Assembly: GCA_905250885.1 (NCBI GenBank)
Contig: CAJNOQ010000063.1
Span: forward strand, 1 to 64,000
DNA: 64,000 nucleotides
Direction of reading: 5' to 3'
Origin: Didymodactylos carnosus
Lineage: Eukaryota; Rotifera; Eurotatoria; Philodinida; Philodinidae
Within the stretch, counting starts at the first letter, position 1, and every line of letters begins with the position of its first letter. Of the stretch, positions 47,018 to 59,973 are shown piece by piece. The notes under the pieces were generated by a model, which had not been told where the DNA came from, did not search any database, and saw only the letters and a program-made list of their open reading frames with translations. Made by a program: the position numbers and the translations under genes.

Positions 47018-49147
47018 ATACTGCCGTTAAAGTTGTACTGTTTTGGTAGAAGAAAGTTGTTTTCTTCAATGAAAGCATTTTGTTGAGGTAAATGTTTCTA
47101 AATAATAAATACTCTGTATTAAATATACATTTCCTATTTTGTGATGTTAAACGAAGAAATTATTAAAAAAAAAGCGATAAATATGAAATAGTGATAACTT
47201 TTATGTTTAGGAAAAAGTCATCATAGTGGAGAAAAAAATGTGTTCATATTTCCCTTCATTTTTTGAGTGAACAGTAGTTCTTAGCTTATGAATCGTTCAA
47301 CGAATCGATCGAGAAAAAAACAGGCGAGAAAAACATTCACAATCTCAAAAACACGCATAGTGGTAGATATGTATATATCTCATGATCACAATAAGTAGAA
47401 AAAAAAAACTAGTACAGATTAAATTGAATCTTTCTAATTATGAGGGTGAAATAATGACGGAAACAAGTCAGTCAATGAGAGGAAGAAAAAATGGTTGATG
47501 AATGAATAGATCATCAATTTTGAGTAGACATCAAGCATTAGAAAAAGAGAGTGGAAAAGGAGATTAATTTTTAACACATTCAAGATTGTCATAATACATA
47601 CACAATAAGGAATATTTATTAGAAAAATATATGATCAATAGAGTTTTGTTAACTTATACCTTGACATGGATACCCCCACGGCAAAGTTGACGTATTATCC
47701 AAAAAAACCGATTTTGAACTGATTTTTCAAAAAAAAAATTTTTGGACTAGTGTTCTACTGTAGTTATTCATCCTATAGCTGACTTCAAGCGCTGCCGCCT
47801 ACGCAAAATTTCAATGAAAAATATTATTTCAGCGATATTACGTTAGCAGCAACAAGATTTAAAGATCATGACCTGTATGGTTCAGTGGTATAAAATAAAT
47901 ACTTTAAAGCGATATGTATTGGCAGTTGAACATTCACAAATTACATTTGAAGGTATATCACTGTCGATTACTAATTTCTTCAGATTAATGGTGACGCTCC
48001 GCTACTAAAACTTTTTGCCACAACTTAAGTACCGAATTCGAAAAAGTAATTGATTTACAAAAAAAGCAAAGAAATTGTTTCATTTCGTTTTTTTGGAATG
48101 TGTAAGTTCAATGATGTATAAGACCAGTTTTCGATTAAAGTCAGCATGCGTTTTAATACATCATAATTTCACTATTTTTCATATAGAACAAAAAGTCTTA
48201 CCACGTAAACGACTCTAGTGAGATTGTTTATGAAGACCTTGCGTTAAGAAATGTCACAAGACAATAGAATCTTTAATTTTTTATTTAAGATCGCGACCAA
48301 AATCGTTTTTCAATATCGGCAGTGAATAATTCTCTTTACATTTTTTTTCTGTATATGACAATCAGCCATAACCATCAGATATGCGATAATATATAATCAT
48401 AGGCTCCTCCTTAGACAATGTTCAAAAAGGAAAAAAGATTCGACGCTATACTACGTATGAAAATATTCGCCCTTTTTTGCACAAACAAGAGTGTAAAACA
48501 AAACGGTGATTCAAGAACTTCCAAGGTTTTAAGTACAACAATCAACCACGCAGGATTTCAATACAGATTTTATTACAAGACGTCAACAAATTTCAAGGTC
48601 TACATCTAAGGCTCTTAAAATTCCTTTAACTTCTTACGTTTTTTCACTAAGAATTTACTTAAAAAGTCCAAGAAGTCCAGATCTTGATTCAGGAAGTTTT
48701 ACTAAGTTATATTAACAAGATTTTCGAGACACGGCTCATTTGCCTCTCGCCCTGCGAAAATTATGGTGCCATCACTGCTTTAGATATGTCTCTTTTAATA
48801 TGATTATCAAGCGCCCAACTTCAAACACAGAATTCATTTGGTTTTTACTACCTTTTATGTTTCAGCCAAAAAGAAAGTTTTTTTAATTTCATTTTCTAGC
48901 TCGATTGCAAAGTTGTGCATTGTGATTTTTTTGAATGTATGTCAACCACATTTAAAAGCAAAGGATCTTAAAGAAAATATGATTATATTTTTACGTAAGA
49001 TGAAAAGGATGTTTAAATAACGATAAATATAAATATATAGAGATAGATATTTATATTATTAATCATGAAAGAGAGAAATGTTTATGACGGTTTCTCGTAT
49101 TCTCTTTTCTGTGTTTTGTGTTTTTATGTACTTCAACGTATCTACCA

Positions 49148-49172
49148 TATATATATATATATATATATATAT
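49148..49172. repeat. (TA)n microsatellite
   Basis: An uninterrupted run of about twelve TA units. A similar run occurs inside an intron of the GABA-B receptor gene near 53203-53226. Confidence 0.8.
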
Positions 49173-50438
49173 GTCGTCTTAGATGTGGTTATATGATTAA
49201 TCATCACACCCTGGATGCTGACTGACAAATAATTATAGGAAATATGAAAAATTAAATTAAATTATCGGCAATCGTTTGAAACCAAGAAGAGAAAACCTGT
49301 TTTTTTTCCTCTTAATACTTCATTGTTCAATAAGTCTACTACTAATATAGCATGATAGAACATAAAAGGAAAAAAGAACATTTCTTATTGAAAAACAAAC
49401 TTTTGAACATAAGTGCTCATTTTTTTATTCTATCTGAACAGCAACTGACACGCACACATTTAACATGAAATTTTAAGACAATAATAACAATAACAACAAC
49501 AACAACAAAAATATTTAAAACCGGTAAAGTCATTTGCACAACGCTTTGCCAGAGTTCGCGATTTTTCTTATTAGATAATGACTTACTATACTTTATAAAC
49601 GTATGGTCGTCTATGTCTCAATAACAAATGAATGATCTCAACAACCATAGTAGCTAATTTAAATTTTATATACCTATAGCTCTTACTAAATGCTGAACAG
49701 TCACTTCAGACACAAAAAAATTTCATAAATCAAGGTAAGAATCTTATCCGACACTGATTAACTCTTTATACAAGATTTACTAAGAAAATTTTAGAATTCC
49801 TTGAGGATCGCATAAAAATCTTATTAAAATTTCATAAGTTCCTAAGAAATCAGTAAGATTGGTCACTAAACTTCATATCCAAATTTTATTCAATTCTTAT
49901 GGGATCTTAAAAGACTGTGTTCTGGTTTTTCTATTTTTGCACAATTTAGAAGTCGGACAAGCATCTTATCTGTACCTGGATAGATACGTATAGAGTACTG
50001 TTATATAAGTCATCATCATATCATTTTCTTTTCAGTAAAATGTTAATAATTTCCGATCCAAGGATGAGGAGCACTTTGGCTTTGCACCAAAATGTGGTTC
50101 TGAATTTCCTCTATTAATGGTAATATGTTGACTAATAATGATTACCGAGATACAGTTGTCTTGGGTTGCTTGGTCAATTTTGAAATTCGAGAAACTTTCA
50201 AAAAACCTCATAACTGGACATAAAAACATAATTTTAGCTTTACAGTTCCATCAAATACTCTACAGCGTTTGAAGATTATTCATGCAAAGTTTATAGATTA
50301 ACTATTGTATAGTACTTAGCTTGCGTAATGAAGCCGATACTTGCCTTTTTTCAGAGATAAATTTATTTGTAAGTACGTGTCTAAGTACTTGACTGGTTCA
50401 ATGCAAGTAAATTTATTTAAACTTCAGCCAAGTACTTC

Positions 50439-50881
50439 CCTAGTAAAAATCTTAGACACTTCTTAAAATTATCTTACTAAGATCTAATAAGATCTTATCC
50501 TTTAAGATTTTGATAAGATAATCTAAGATCTTATCGTTCAAGATCTTAATAAGATTTAATGACTCTATTTTCATTCACTCCTTTGTTTTGCTACGGTTGT
50601 TTTGCTAAATTTTCAGTGAATTTCGAATGAATATTATTTAAAAAACGTTATTGTTCTTACTATTAAGATTCTAACACTTTTTTATCCAATCTTGAAAAAG
50701 TCTCAGACAGTATAATCTTAGTAAGATCTTAGAAAAATCGTATAAAATCTTAGAATTTTCCGGTCTCACGACCTTAGTAAGATTTGTTTAAGATCCTAGA
50801 CAAATGTAAGCGAAATCTTACTAATATCTTAACAAGATTTTTCTAAGGTCTTAGTAAGATTCGAGTAAGTTTTTCACTAGG
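50439..50881. mobile_element. MITE-like element with CCTAGT ends (copy B of the repeat family)
   Basis: The left end CCTAGTAAAAATCTTAGAC is repeated inverted at the right end as CCTAGTGAAAAACTTACTC. Nearly the whole 443 bp is built from palindromic words such as TAAGATCTTA, TCTTACTAAGATCTAATAAG and CTTAGTAAGAT. No coding capacity is seen and I could not fix a target-site duplication. A more decayed relative is at about 49733-49900. Confidence 0.6.
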
Positions 50882-51127
50882 ATTATTCCACTTGTCTTTA
50901 TTCTGTATGTATTGTTGCATGCATGACTACTAAATTTGTTCAACTCAGTAGAAATATCTGAATTTATTTTCTAAGTTTATACTGACTGAAATTGTGCTGT
51001 TTATATGAGGTGCCCCTAATTCGAAATTCGATCACTATTTTATTTTCGTCTTATTCATACATCATTCGATAGAGCTCGACGAGCTGATTAAGAATAACTA
51101 GGTTTTAACTTTAAAAACACCGGGTTT

Positions 51128-51482
51128 TGATTTTCTCAAAATCAGAGCGAAAAAGTCAGCATTCTGGTCGTAATTCTTAGTTTTCTACAACAGAGCTCAA
51201 CTTTTATGCAGAATCAGGATCAAAAACTAAGTCGACTAATGTGTATTTCTATCTTGTTCCACTACTTTAGTTTTTGTCGAATTTCACGTTGAAAAATTAT
51301 CGAGATTTTCACCAAAAAATGAAAATCAAGTAAAATTTTCAAAACACACATCAGTCGACTCAGTTTTGATCCTGATTCTGAATATGATATTTTTATTGCT
51401 TAAAAGTTGAGTTCTGAGGGAGAAAATTGAGAACCACGAGCAAAATTCTGGCTTTTTCACTCTGATTTAGAAAAAATGAATT
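51128..51482. repeat. Imperfect inverted repeat with arms of about 120 nt
   Basis: The left arm (TCTCAAAATCAGAGCGAAAA ... CAGAATCAGGATCAAAAACT ... AGTCGACTAATGTGT, about 51128-51244) returns in reverse complement at about 51345-51482 (ACACATCAGTCGACT ... GATCCTGATTCTGAATA ... TTTTTCACTCTGATTTAGAA), with an insertion of about 12 nt in the right arm. It is a fold-back structure of about 100-nt loop. Confidence 0.65.
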
Positions 51483-51820
51483 TTTTCTGCAACTGAAATA
51501 AATTTCAAAAAACGCTCTCCTAATTATTTTTGCCCATGCAAAGGCGAATCGATTTTCTAAATTTAAGCCCCTTCTAGTATTTTCAAATTTTTTTTTGAAA
51601 AAATTCAGATCTTTTGTAGGTTTTTCACCAGTCTAAACCGATTTCTGGACCGACTGGTCTAGTTCGTTTCACTGTTTTGGACCAGCTGGCCTGATCCGGC
51701 CTCTTATTTTTAGACCGGTTAGAACTCTGCTCTGCAGTGTTAATTATTACTTTCTTTTTATTTTTTAGATCAATTAACTCAATCAATGTCTCTCTTCAAC
51801 CAATATATGTTAAATAATCA

Positions 51821-53203
51821 ATGGTCATCTTTATTAGCAACAAATGGTTTATATTACGAATTAGTATTATTATTGTTCAATTCATTTCTAATTTCGTCTA
51901 TTCAAGAGTTGATTTTTATAACAGTTCTTATTCAACAGAGGAAATGAGCAGTATCAGTACAACCCAACAACAAATATTTATCAGTACAAATGAACCGTAC
52001 ATCTATTTAAATATCGGTGGATTTTTCGATTTAGACACAAATTCTGTTCGTGAATTACACGCTGCACAAATGGCAATTGAAGATGTTAATGAGTCAGGCT
52101 TCATATCAAACTATAAACTTCAATTACTCAAAAATGAGACGAAAGTGAGTTAATTCTACGTGAGAATTTTGTTTTGTTCGAGTCTCTATCTTTCACCATG
52201 AGGAAATAACGTTAAGAACATGTATAAAACAATTTCCTTTGAAAATAACAAAGCTAATTATGTTTTATCGTCGAACAGACGACATGTTTCCGTTCTCCTT
52301 GTATTCTTTTCTAATTGGTTCAATTTTAATACAAAAAAGACACTTATTTGTACGAGATATAATACGAAGTATCGGATATGATAATAGTAAAAACAAGCAC
52401 TTCTTCGATTATTTTGTAACTACAAAACTATAATTGTTATTTTTTAGTTTAATCCCGCTGTAGCAACAGACGCCTTTTTTCATGCGGTATTTCGTCAACC
52501 ACAATTATTATTTCTAATTGGTACTCAACAATGGAATGTTACAAAGTCAATAGCTGAAGTTGCTGAATATTACAATATTATTTTAGTAGGTTTAATAAAA
52601 ATCAATAATATTTTTAATATAAAATTTCTCGATGAATATAACTTTTTTTCTACAAGAAGCAAGAAATGTTATCAAAATTTTCTTAGTTTGATCCTATTTA
52701 TATGACATTTCATTTAATAATCATTTCCTGTTAGAACAATAAGAGCATACTAAGAAAATAAAAAACGTTTTATGGAACTAAACTCACTTGAAAACAAAAT
52801 TTTATTTATTAATATTTCTAGTTTTCACATTCTGTATCATTCATTACACAAACAAAAGAATCTCATAGTTCATATCCGATGTTAGTACGTTTAGCCATCG
52901 GTGACGAATTACATAATGATGATAGAATAGAATTTTTAAAACAACATAATTGGTTTAATGTAGCAATAATTCATCAAGATTCGATAGCACATTCATTGGT
53001 AAGTTTTCAAATTTAATATATTCATTATAAATTGAATAACAACAATAAAAACAAAAAACTCTTTTTCTATAACTGACTAGACTATGGCTGAATTATCAAA
53101 ACGTTTAAATTCTTCAAATATTACCGTAATCATAGTGCAAAGTGTATCAATGTCAAATTTAACTGAGGGTTTACGTACATTACAAGTAAGAGATTTATTT
53201 CTC

Positions 53204-53234
<31 letters not shown>

Positions 53235-56200
53235 CCATTTTTATTTTATATTTCAGGCAAAAAAAGCTCGTGTCATTTTTGCTAGTTTTGATGCTGAATA
53301 TAAGGCAACATTTTTTTGTCAAGTAAACATATAACACATTATAAAAGTTATAGTGAATCAATTTATAGAAATTTATTTTGTGTAATTCTAGATTTATCGA
53401 ACAATTGATAAAACATTAAGAAATCGTTATGTTTGGATATTGACTGGTGAAGATCAATATTGGTGGAATAAATTTACATTAAAAGAATCGAATATATCTT
53501 GTACAAGAGATCAAATACTTCAAACAGCAGATGGACACTTTATTATTGATAGTTTACATGAAATATTTGAAAATTCTACAATAACAATTGCTAATATTGT
53601 ATGAAACATAGGATTAATTTTCTAAAAATGAATAAATATTATCTCATATTTCTTATTCTAGACAACTGCTCAATTCTATGAACGATTAGCAAAAATTGAT
53701 AATAATTCAATGAATCATAATCGACCTAATCAGTACATAACTCAAGCGTACGATACTGTTTGGACTGTTGCTTACATCATTAAAAAGTCAATTGAACAAA
53801 GGTATGTGTAATATTTATTCAGATTTTATGTTTTTTTTTAAAAAATATTTTATAATTTATTTTAGTATTCCTCTAGAACAATTTAATTATCACAATAAAA
53901 TAATAACCAATTTATTTTTAACAATTTTGCATACACTCAATTTTAATGGCGTTTCGGTAAAGTATTCGTCAACATTATCCTCACTAAATATATTTATGGA
54001 TTTGTTTTTTTATTTTATTTTTGTTTAAAGGGTCCAATATCGTTTCAAGATCAAAATCGGAAAGCTCAGACATTAATATCACAATTACAAAATGGTACAA
54101 TTAAACGTATAGCCGAATATAGTGATGAAATAAATATGCTTAACTTTCATTGTCGAGAATGTAGTAAATTAATTTGGCATGGTATGAAATTATTAAAATA
54201 TTTTTTATTTAAATTTTAAATATTTTAAATATATTTTTTTGTCAAGATAAAATGCCGATTGATCAAGAAATTATTAAATATAGAAAACAACAATTGAGTT
54301 CAATTCAAATGATTGTTATTGTATCTGGTTCACTTGGTGGTATAATTTTATCAATCTTTTTTGTATCATTTACCTTAAAATATCGACATGAAAGGTAAAA
54401 GAAAACAATTTATAAATACAAAATTTATAATAATTAAAATAAATTTTATGAATATTATAGATATATCAAATTATCTAGTCCAAATTTAAATAATGTACTT
54501 GTTATCGGATGTATTCATATTTATTTGGCAATTTTATTACTAGGAATTGAACAATGGTTCATAGAGAGAAAACTACTTGGGTACGCTTGCATGGTGCGTT
54601 ATACCGATATATATTTAGCATATTCATTCTTAAATTCAACACAATTTCTTACTTAATAGATAACTCGTCAAGATTTCAATGTCAACTTTCGAATTGTATT
54701 TTTTACTATTTTTTAGTTTCAAACATTTTTATTTACTAGTGGTTTTTCATTAAAATTTGGTTCAATGTTTTTAAAGACTCTTCGTGTTTATCGAATATTT
54801 ACTTCAACTGATCAACCATTATTGCATTCAAAAGTAATTTGTATATCTCATAGAGTTTATTTGACAATTAATTTCCTAACCAATGGATATATTTATTTAG
54901 CTATTACAAGATCGACATCTCGTGTTGATATCTTTAATATTATATTTTATAGATTTTGTTTTCTGTCTATTATGGCAAATATTCAATCCATTTATCACTC
55001 AGAAATCAACTGAAGACGTATAATATGAGATATATTAATAAAATAATGAATTGTAATGTGTCATTTATTTAGGGTGGAATGTTGGATGTTGATACGATTA
55101 TTGTCAATGAAATTCAATACTGTGAATCAAATTATCGTCGTGAAATATTCACTTTTATTTATATATACAAATCAATATTTTTATTTTTTGGTGGTTATTT
55201 AGCATTTAAAACAAAACATGTTCATATAACAGCATTAAATGATTCCCGTTATATTGGTTGGTCAATTTATATCGTTTTAATAACAAGTGTATTTGCTGTT
55301 ATTATGCTTGAATTTACACGTAGTTTAAATCGTCAATTAGTCTATGTTTGTATTTCAATATCACTTATAATTGCAACGACATTAATTTTATGTATAGTAT
55401 TTTTACCAAAGGTTAGTAGTTTAGTTTGTTTATTAAATTAAATCATCTATATTTATATAAAGTATGTATGTGTTAAAGATATACAAAATTAAAAATAAAC
55501 GAAATCTACAAAATGAAATTGTATCAAATGATTTAGTAATGGAAGCACGTACACGGCGATTTGCACTTGGTGCCAATTATTTTGAAGAATATCGTTATGC
55601 TCAAATTCAAAATAGAGAATTAAAAACTGAACTCACTCAAGTAAAAAAATCAAAATTTAATTTATTTCAAAATGATAAATTGTTTTTTTTTTTCAAATTT
55701 TTTTCAAAGCTCGATATTCAACTTCATCGTTTGGAACGTCGAATAGAAGACATAACTTCGATACCCAAAAATACTACTCTTGCATTTTTACCATTAGCGG
55801 TACAATTAGCATCAACTTTTTTGTATCAACGTAATGACGAGTAATATTAATCTATTTTTGTAAAATATCAAAAATACTTTATGTTATATATATTTCAGTT
55901 CGTTTCATTCACCTGAAGCAATCTCAAATGACATACGACCTTCAACAACGTGTACCAGGGTTAAAAGTAAATATGATCTAATGAAGTATGAAGAAATTGA
56001 AGAAGAAAGTTCAAGTAATGAAACTCCTTCCATCCAAGATTCATCCGAACTATCACTCTCTGTTGCTTTGCAATATTCTTCAAGCTGTGATAGCAGTACA
56101 TCAAAAACGATACAGTCATCATCATCATCATCATCATCACTAATAATTAATGATGCACTGGATGCAGTCAATAGTGCTGATGAAAATGTCGAGAAGGAGG

Positions 56201-56385
56201 CGAATAACAGCACTCATTATTCATTACTATCTTGGAATCCATATGATCATTTACGACCACTTCCATTTATAACATCTTGTTCAAGTGACGATGAGTCGAT
56301 AATATATTCTAAACTGCCAAGAGAACTTGAAGCTCATTTAGCTGAATTGGATAGTGATATTGAAAAATTTAGAACTATAAATTAA
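51821..56385 (+). CDS. GABBR2: GABA-B receptor subunit 2-like class C GPCR, 17 exons
   Basis: Exons 51821-52144, 52448-52585, 52822-52998, 53081-53185, 53257-53322, 53392-53598, 53662-53801, 53866-53956, 54031-54181, 54247-54394, 54461-54593, 54717-54833, 54901-55017, 55073-55411, 55479-55640, 55710-55840 and 55899-56385 join to 1010 residues. A signal sequence is followed by a Venus-flytrap domain (about 65-470) without the cysteine-rich domain of other class C receptors. The 7TM part has PNLNNVLVIGCIHIYLAILL, GFSLKFGSMFLKTLRVYRIF, LVLISLILYFIDFVFCLLWQ and ITALNDSRYIGWSIY; ALNDS.YIG is specific to GABBR2-type proteins. TM7 ends LCIVFLPK. A coiled coil (about 780-850) would pair with a GABBR1 partner. 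A long acidic Ser-rich tail ends the protein. Confidence 0.93.
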
Positions 56386-57054
56386 ACTATATAAAGTATA
56401 GACAAAAAATAGACAATTTCTATTTTAGTGTATTTACAACGATAATAAAGTATTTCTATCTCGCATGTACATAATAAAAATAGTTTGAATTCAAAGAATG
56501 AACCTTTTTGTTTACTACGTAAACATATTCTTTTTAATTTACGATATAAATTTTGTCGATGGGTCATCGCTATAGAATTTTTGTTGTCATTTAAACGCTC
56601 ATTTTGAAAATCTTTTTAATGTCCCTGTTTGAATGCAAACTCTTCTTGACAAAAGGAAAGACGTTTAAATGTATACGCCTCATTCAATAGCCCTTTCGAA
56701 GCTATATAAAATGATACTATTGCAATGGATTTGGCTTTGGAGCAGGAATCCCACGAAAGCTCGTGCAAAGACGAAAAAACGACAACCATCTTCATTTTTT
56801 GAAGATTCGTCAATCAATAATCTCAATCATTGTTATTTCTTATTCAAGATTAACGTGAAATGGAAGTCATATCGACCGAGATGAAAAGACAAAGGAATCG
56901 TCTTCTGATCCCATTTGATCCAGAATATGATGAACTAGCGTCACTGGAGGGATGTGAAGACAAAGACTTGTTCTGGTAAGACACATTCGCTCTCTATGAA
57001 CGGCCAACAAAATACCAGAGCTGTCAAATTATCATTATATAGTATAAGGATCTC

Positions 57055-57590
57055 CAGTCAGAATTTCAGAATTTCTAGAATTTCAGAATCTCTACAGCGT
57101 TAGAATTTGAGAATGTCAGAATCTCCGCACTGTTTGAATTTCAGAATTTCAGAATCTCTACATCGTCCGAATTTCAGAATTTCTAGAATTTCAGAATTTC
57201 ATTACCTGCACAGTTAGAATTCCAGAATTTCATAATCTAGACGGTGAGAATTTCAGAATTTCATGATCTCAAGAGTGTGAGGATTTCTAGAGCTACGGAA
57301 CATCAGCATTCCAGGCTAAGAACACGATAATAGGACACGGGTGGGGGAGGGAGGTAGGGAAGACGGGTGTGAGCCAAGATACGAAGTGCCGCGTGCTAAC
57401 AACAAGCTGGGAATTATTTTCTCGGCGAATATTTTCCATACGACGTCATGATTCTAGCAGTTCTGGGATTCTTCGGAAATTCCTGAAATTCTAAACATTT
57501 TGAAATTCAGAGTTTATTCACAGTGTGAATTTCTAGAAATTCTGAAATTCTGAAGATTTTGGCATTTAGAGTGTAGTCACAGTGTGAAAT
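57055..57590. repeat. Degenerate GAATTTCAGAATTTC repeats in inverted halves
   Basis: About five units of roughly 45-60 nt at 57055-57285 share GAATTTCAGAATTTCTAGAA and then a variable word such as TCTACAGCG. At 57470-57590 the same words appear in opposite sense (GGAAATTCCTGAAATTC). Between them is a GC-richer unique segment (57300-57460). This may be a terminal-inverted-repeat element with repetitive ends. Confidence 0.6.
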
Positions 57591-57960
57591 TCATCATTAT
57601 ACTGGATAATGATAATTTGACAGCCCTCGGATCGATTGGATAGACAGTCGACAGGTGTAAGAGTCAGTAGAGGATAAGTTTCATTTCGACATGACGAGAT
57701 ACCATCAATCACAGATTTTCCATACGTATTGTATACCTCCGAGATCATTTTGAGTGAGCGAATGTTGCATGCTTGTTCAAGAAGAGTGTCGATGTTGGCT
57801 ATCGTGTTCCCAAGGGAGTCGTGGTCAAAGTCCATTTTCAGCGAGACTTCAACGAGATGCTAGAGATTGATGAGGATCGGGAGCAAATCGAGCGAACCAA
57901 TCGGCCATTAGTCATCGACTTCAAGTGAGAGCTCGGTAACTTTGTGCGATAAGCGATGGA
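57566..57960 (-). pseudogene. Probable decayed leucine-rich-repeat protein remnant
   Basis: Read on the minus strand, segments such as VTELSLEVDD, LLPILINLSSISLKS and IDTLLEQACNIRSLKMISEV appear in consecutive positions but in different frames and with interrupting stops. The spacing of Leu-x-x-Leu motifs is like that of the LRR part of F-box/LRR proteins. The 89-codon frame at 57566-57835 is the longest intact piece. Assignment to the F-box/LRR family is tentative. Confidence 0.35.
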
Positions 57961-59973
57961 TTCGTTGTTCATTCTATAAATAGACATACATGCCGACTTT
58001 TGAAACTCTGATTGATAATATAGTCTCTATGAGCACCCGTGTAACAAATGATCCGATATGATCACGAAAGTCATTGATGTCAACGTGGTGACCAATGTCA
58101 GTATGTTCAAATGGATGTTACACCAGTTTTTATCATCAGATGTGTAACACGCACCTGACATATTGCCGAAGGTTCACACTGTCATCGAGGACTCGTTTCT
58201 AACTGATCCTCTTGCGGTAACGTGCGACTGAGATTCGATAACAGATGATTTTGTACTTTTGCGTTCTCATGTCGATCCGTCATTTACTTCTTTCTTCACC
58301 TTCACAAAAAATCATTCAATCTCTCATCTTTCCATCTATTCTCGCATTCGCACGAGTCCTGTGAGGTGTGCAATACAAGTAGCGTTCGTTACAGCCGTCC
58401 TACAATACAAAATAAAATTATTCAACAAAAATTACCCACAGCAACTACAGACAATCTGGTGCCGCCAACACGTTCGTGTAAACCCCAAAGCGACAACCGA
58501 TGGACAATATTTTTCTGTCATCTTTTTCTTTTTTAGCAAAACTTTAATCAGGTTTAAGACAATCAAGTGACAAAACGAGCAAAATGTCAGGAAGCTCAGT
58601 TTGGGGTACAAAGTACTGCTGCACCAGTCGTTAATGGATGAGCAATAAATGCATCTGGTTTTGTTGCGGTACGGGAACGTTTCAAAAGTAATTCGATAAT
58701 AGTCACGTTAACATCGAAACACATTAAACAAAATGGTGAAAAAATTGTCGTACTTCAATCAAAATCGCCATCATTGTCTATCCTTATTATTTATCAGTTA
58801 TATCAGATAAAACCGATATAATAGGCCGAGAATATTACTGTAAACAAATTTTAGTATATTAATCTGAATAAATAAGTTAAACAGTTTGAGAATAGGCGTA
58901 GATAAAAAACTTCCGAGTGTATTTCAGTCAAACTTGATGTTTAGGTTAAAAAATCATGCAGTATGAAATAGTATACAAAACTGTATTTTTTTCTATTTAA
59001 ATTGGTTTGAAATACACTTTTTTTAATCAGGTTTTTTCAAATAAACACATTCTTTAGATTTATACCGTCTAGATATAGTACATATTTATATTGTAAAAGC
59101 ATGTTCACTAGAATCATAACATATTGGTCTATTAGTTAAAGATTCGTCGTAATAAAAACTAACACAATTCTGTATTAATTACATTCTAAAATTAATTTTT
59201 TTTATAGACACCTGCCTCCAGAAAAAAATATTCACGAATGAGATCCTTCCGGTTTTTTCTAAAATTCCTGGTAATCTGCTTATTTTTGAAGAAAATTCTA
59301 AAAAATTTTCAGAAATTTCATCGAAAGATATTTTCTTGTTTGTTTTAATCTTTGTCAATTCTGGTTTCAACCATAATTTACATTTCTTAACATTCCTCTC
59401 TAACCATTTGCCATTGCTTTTTAATTGTTGAGTAATCATTGTTTATCTGCGTGTTTTATGAAGTAATTTATTTTTTTTAATTTCTGGTTTACATCAGTAG
59501 AAGAAAGTGAGCAAAAGACAATGTAGTATAAATAGTCAAATATAAGTGTGTTGTCTCACGGGTGCACGTGGTGTGCCAGAAAGAGGCCAATGCATACACT
59601 GTTATAAGTATTGATGCCTTTTTTTTGGAAAAATTTTGAGAAAATACTACTAAAAACGATTACAGAGACAAGCGCTTCTCAACTGTTAAGATTCCTGCGG
59701 TAGTGAGATTGTAATAGAATGCATTAGCGTTCTTCTATGAGTGTAATTTTCGAACTAAAATTTCGTTCTTATGTTGAAATAATTTGACGTTGAAAGAAAG
59801 AAGAATAAGAAACAGAACACACTATTTATTGTAATTGCATAATTTTTTTTCGTCCAGCAAGTAAGATGATGACTTAAACATACTCGCTTCTATCTCTAAT
59901 CACTATTGTATAGTTTTAGATTTTTCCTTATGTTGTTTTGTTATCATTTACTTTTTTGATTAGTTAATTAACA

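Larger units (their letters stand above)
45978..51820. other. 5.8 kb repeat-rich intergenic region
   Basis: No gene was recognised. The region holds at least three related copies of an AAGATCTTA-type repeat (listed separately), a (TA)n run at 49148-49172, an inverted repeat at 51128-51480 and a fragment with the terminal word AGAGTTCTAACCGGTC at 51713-51731. Short frames at 48418-48609 and 48838-49020 have no family features. Confidence 0.4.
56386..59973. other. 3.6 kb intergenic region with repeats and coding remnants
   Basis: A 39-codon frame at 56860-56979, preceded by an acceptor-like TTCAAG, is acidic and unrecognised. A stretch at about 58370-58800 reads nearly open over 100 codons with one internal stop after APVVNG, which looks like decayed coding sequence of unknown origin. 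A minus-strand frame at 59179-59439 (86 residues, Lys-rich) has no recognised family. OTUD3's promoter should lie near the right end. Confidence 0.35.

Noticed and set aside
55905-56213. Minus-strand frame with a poly-Asp run
   Set aside because: It is the antisense of the serine-rich tail of the GABA-B receptor gene.
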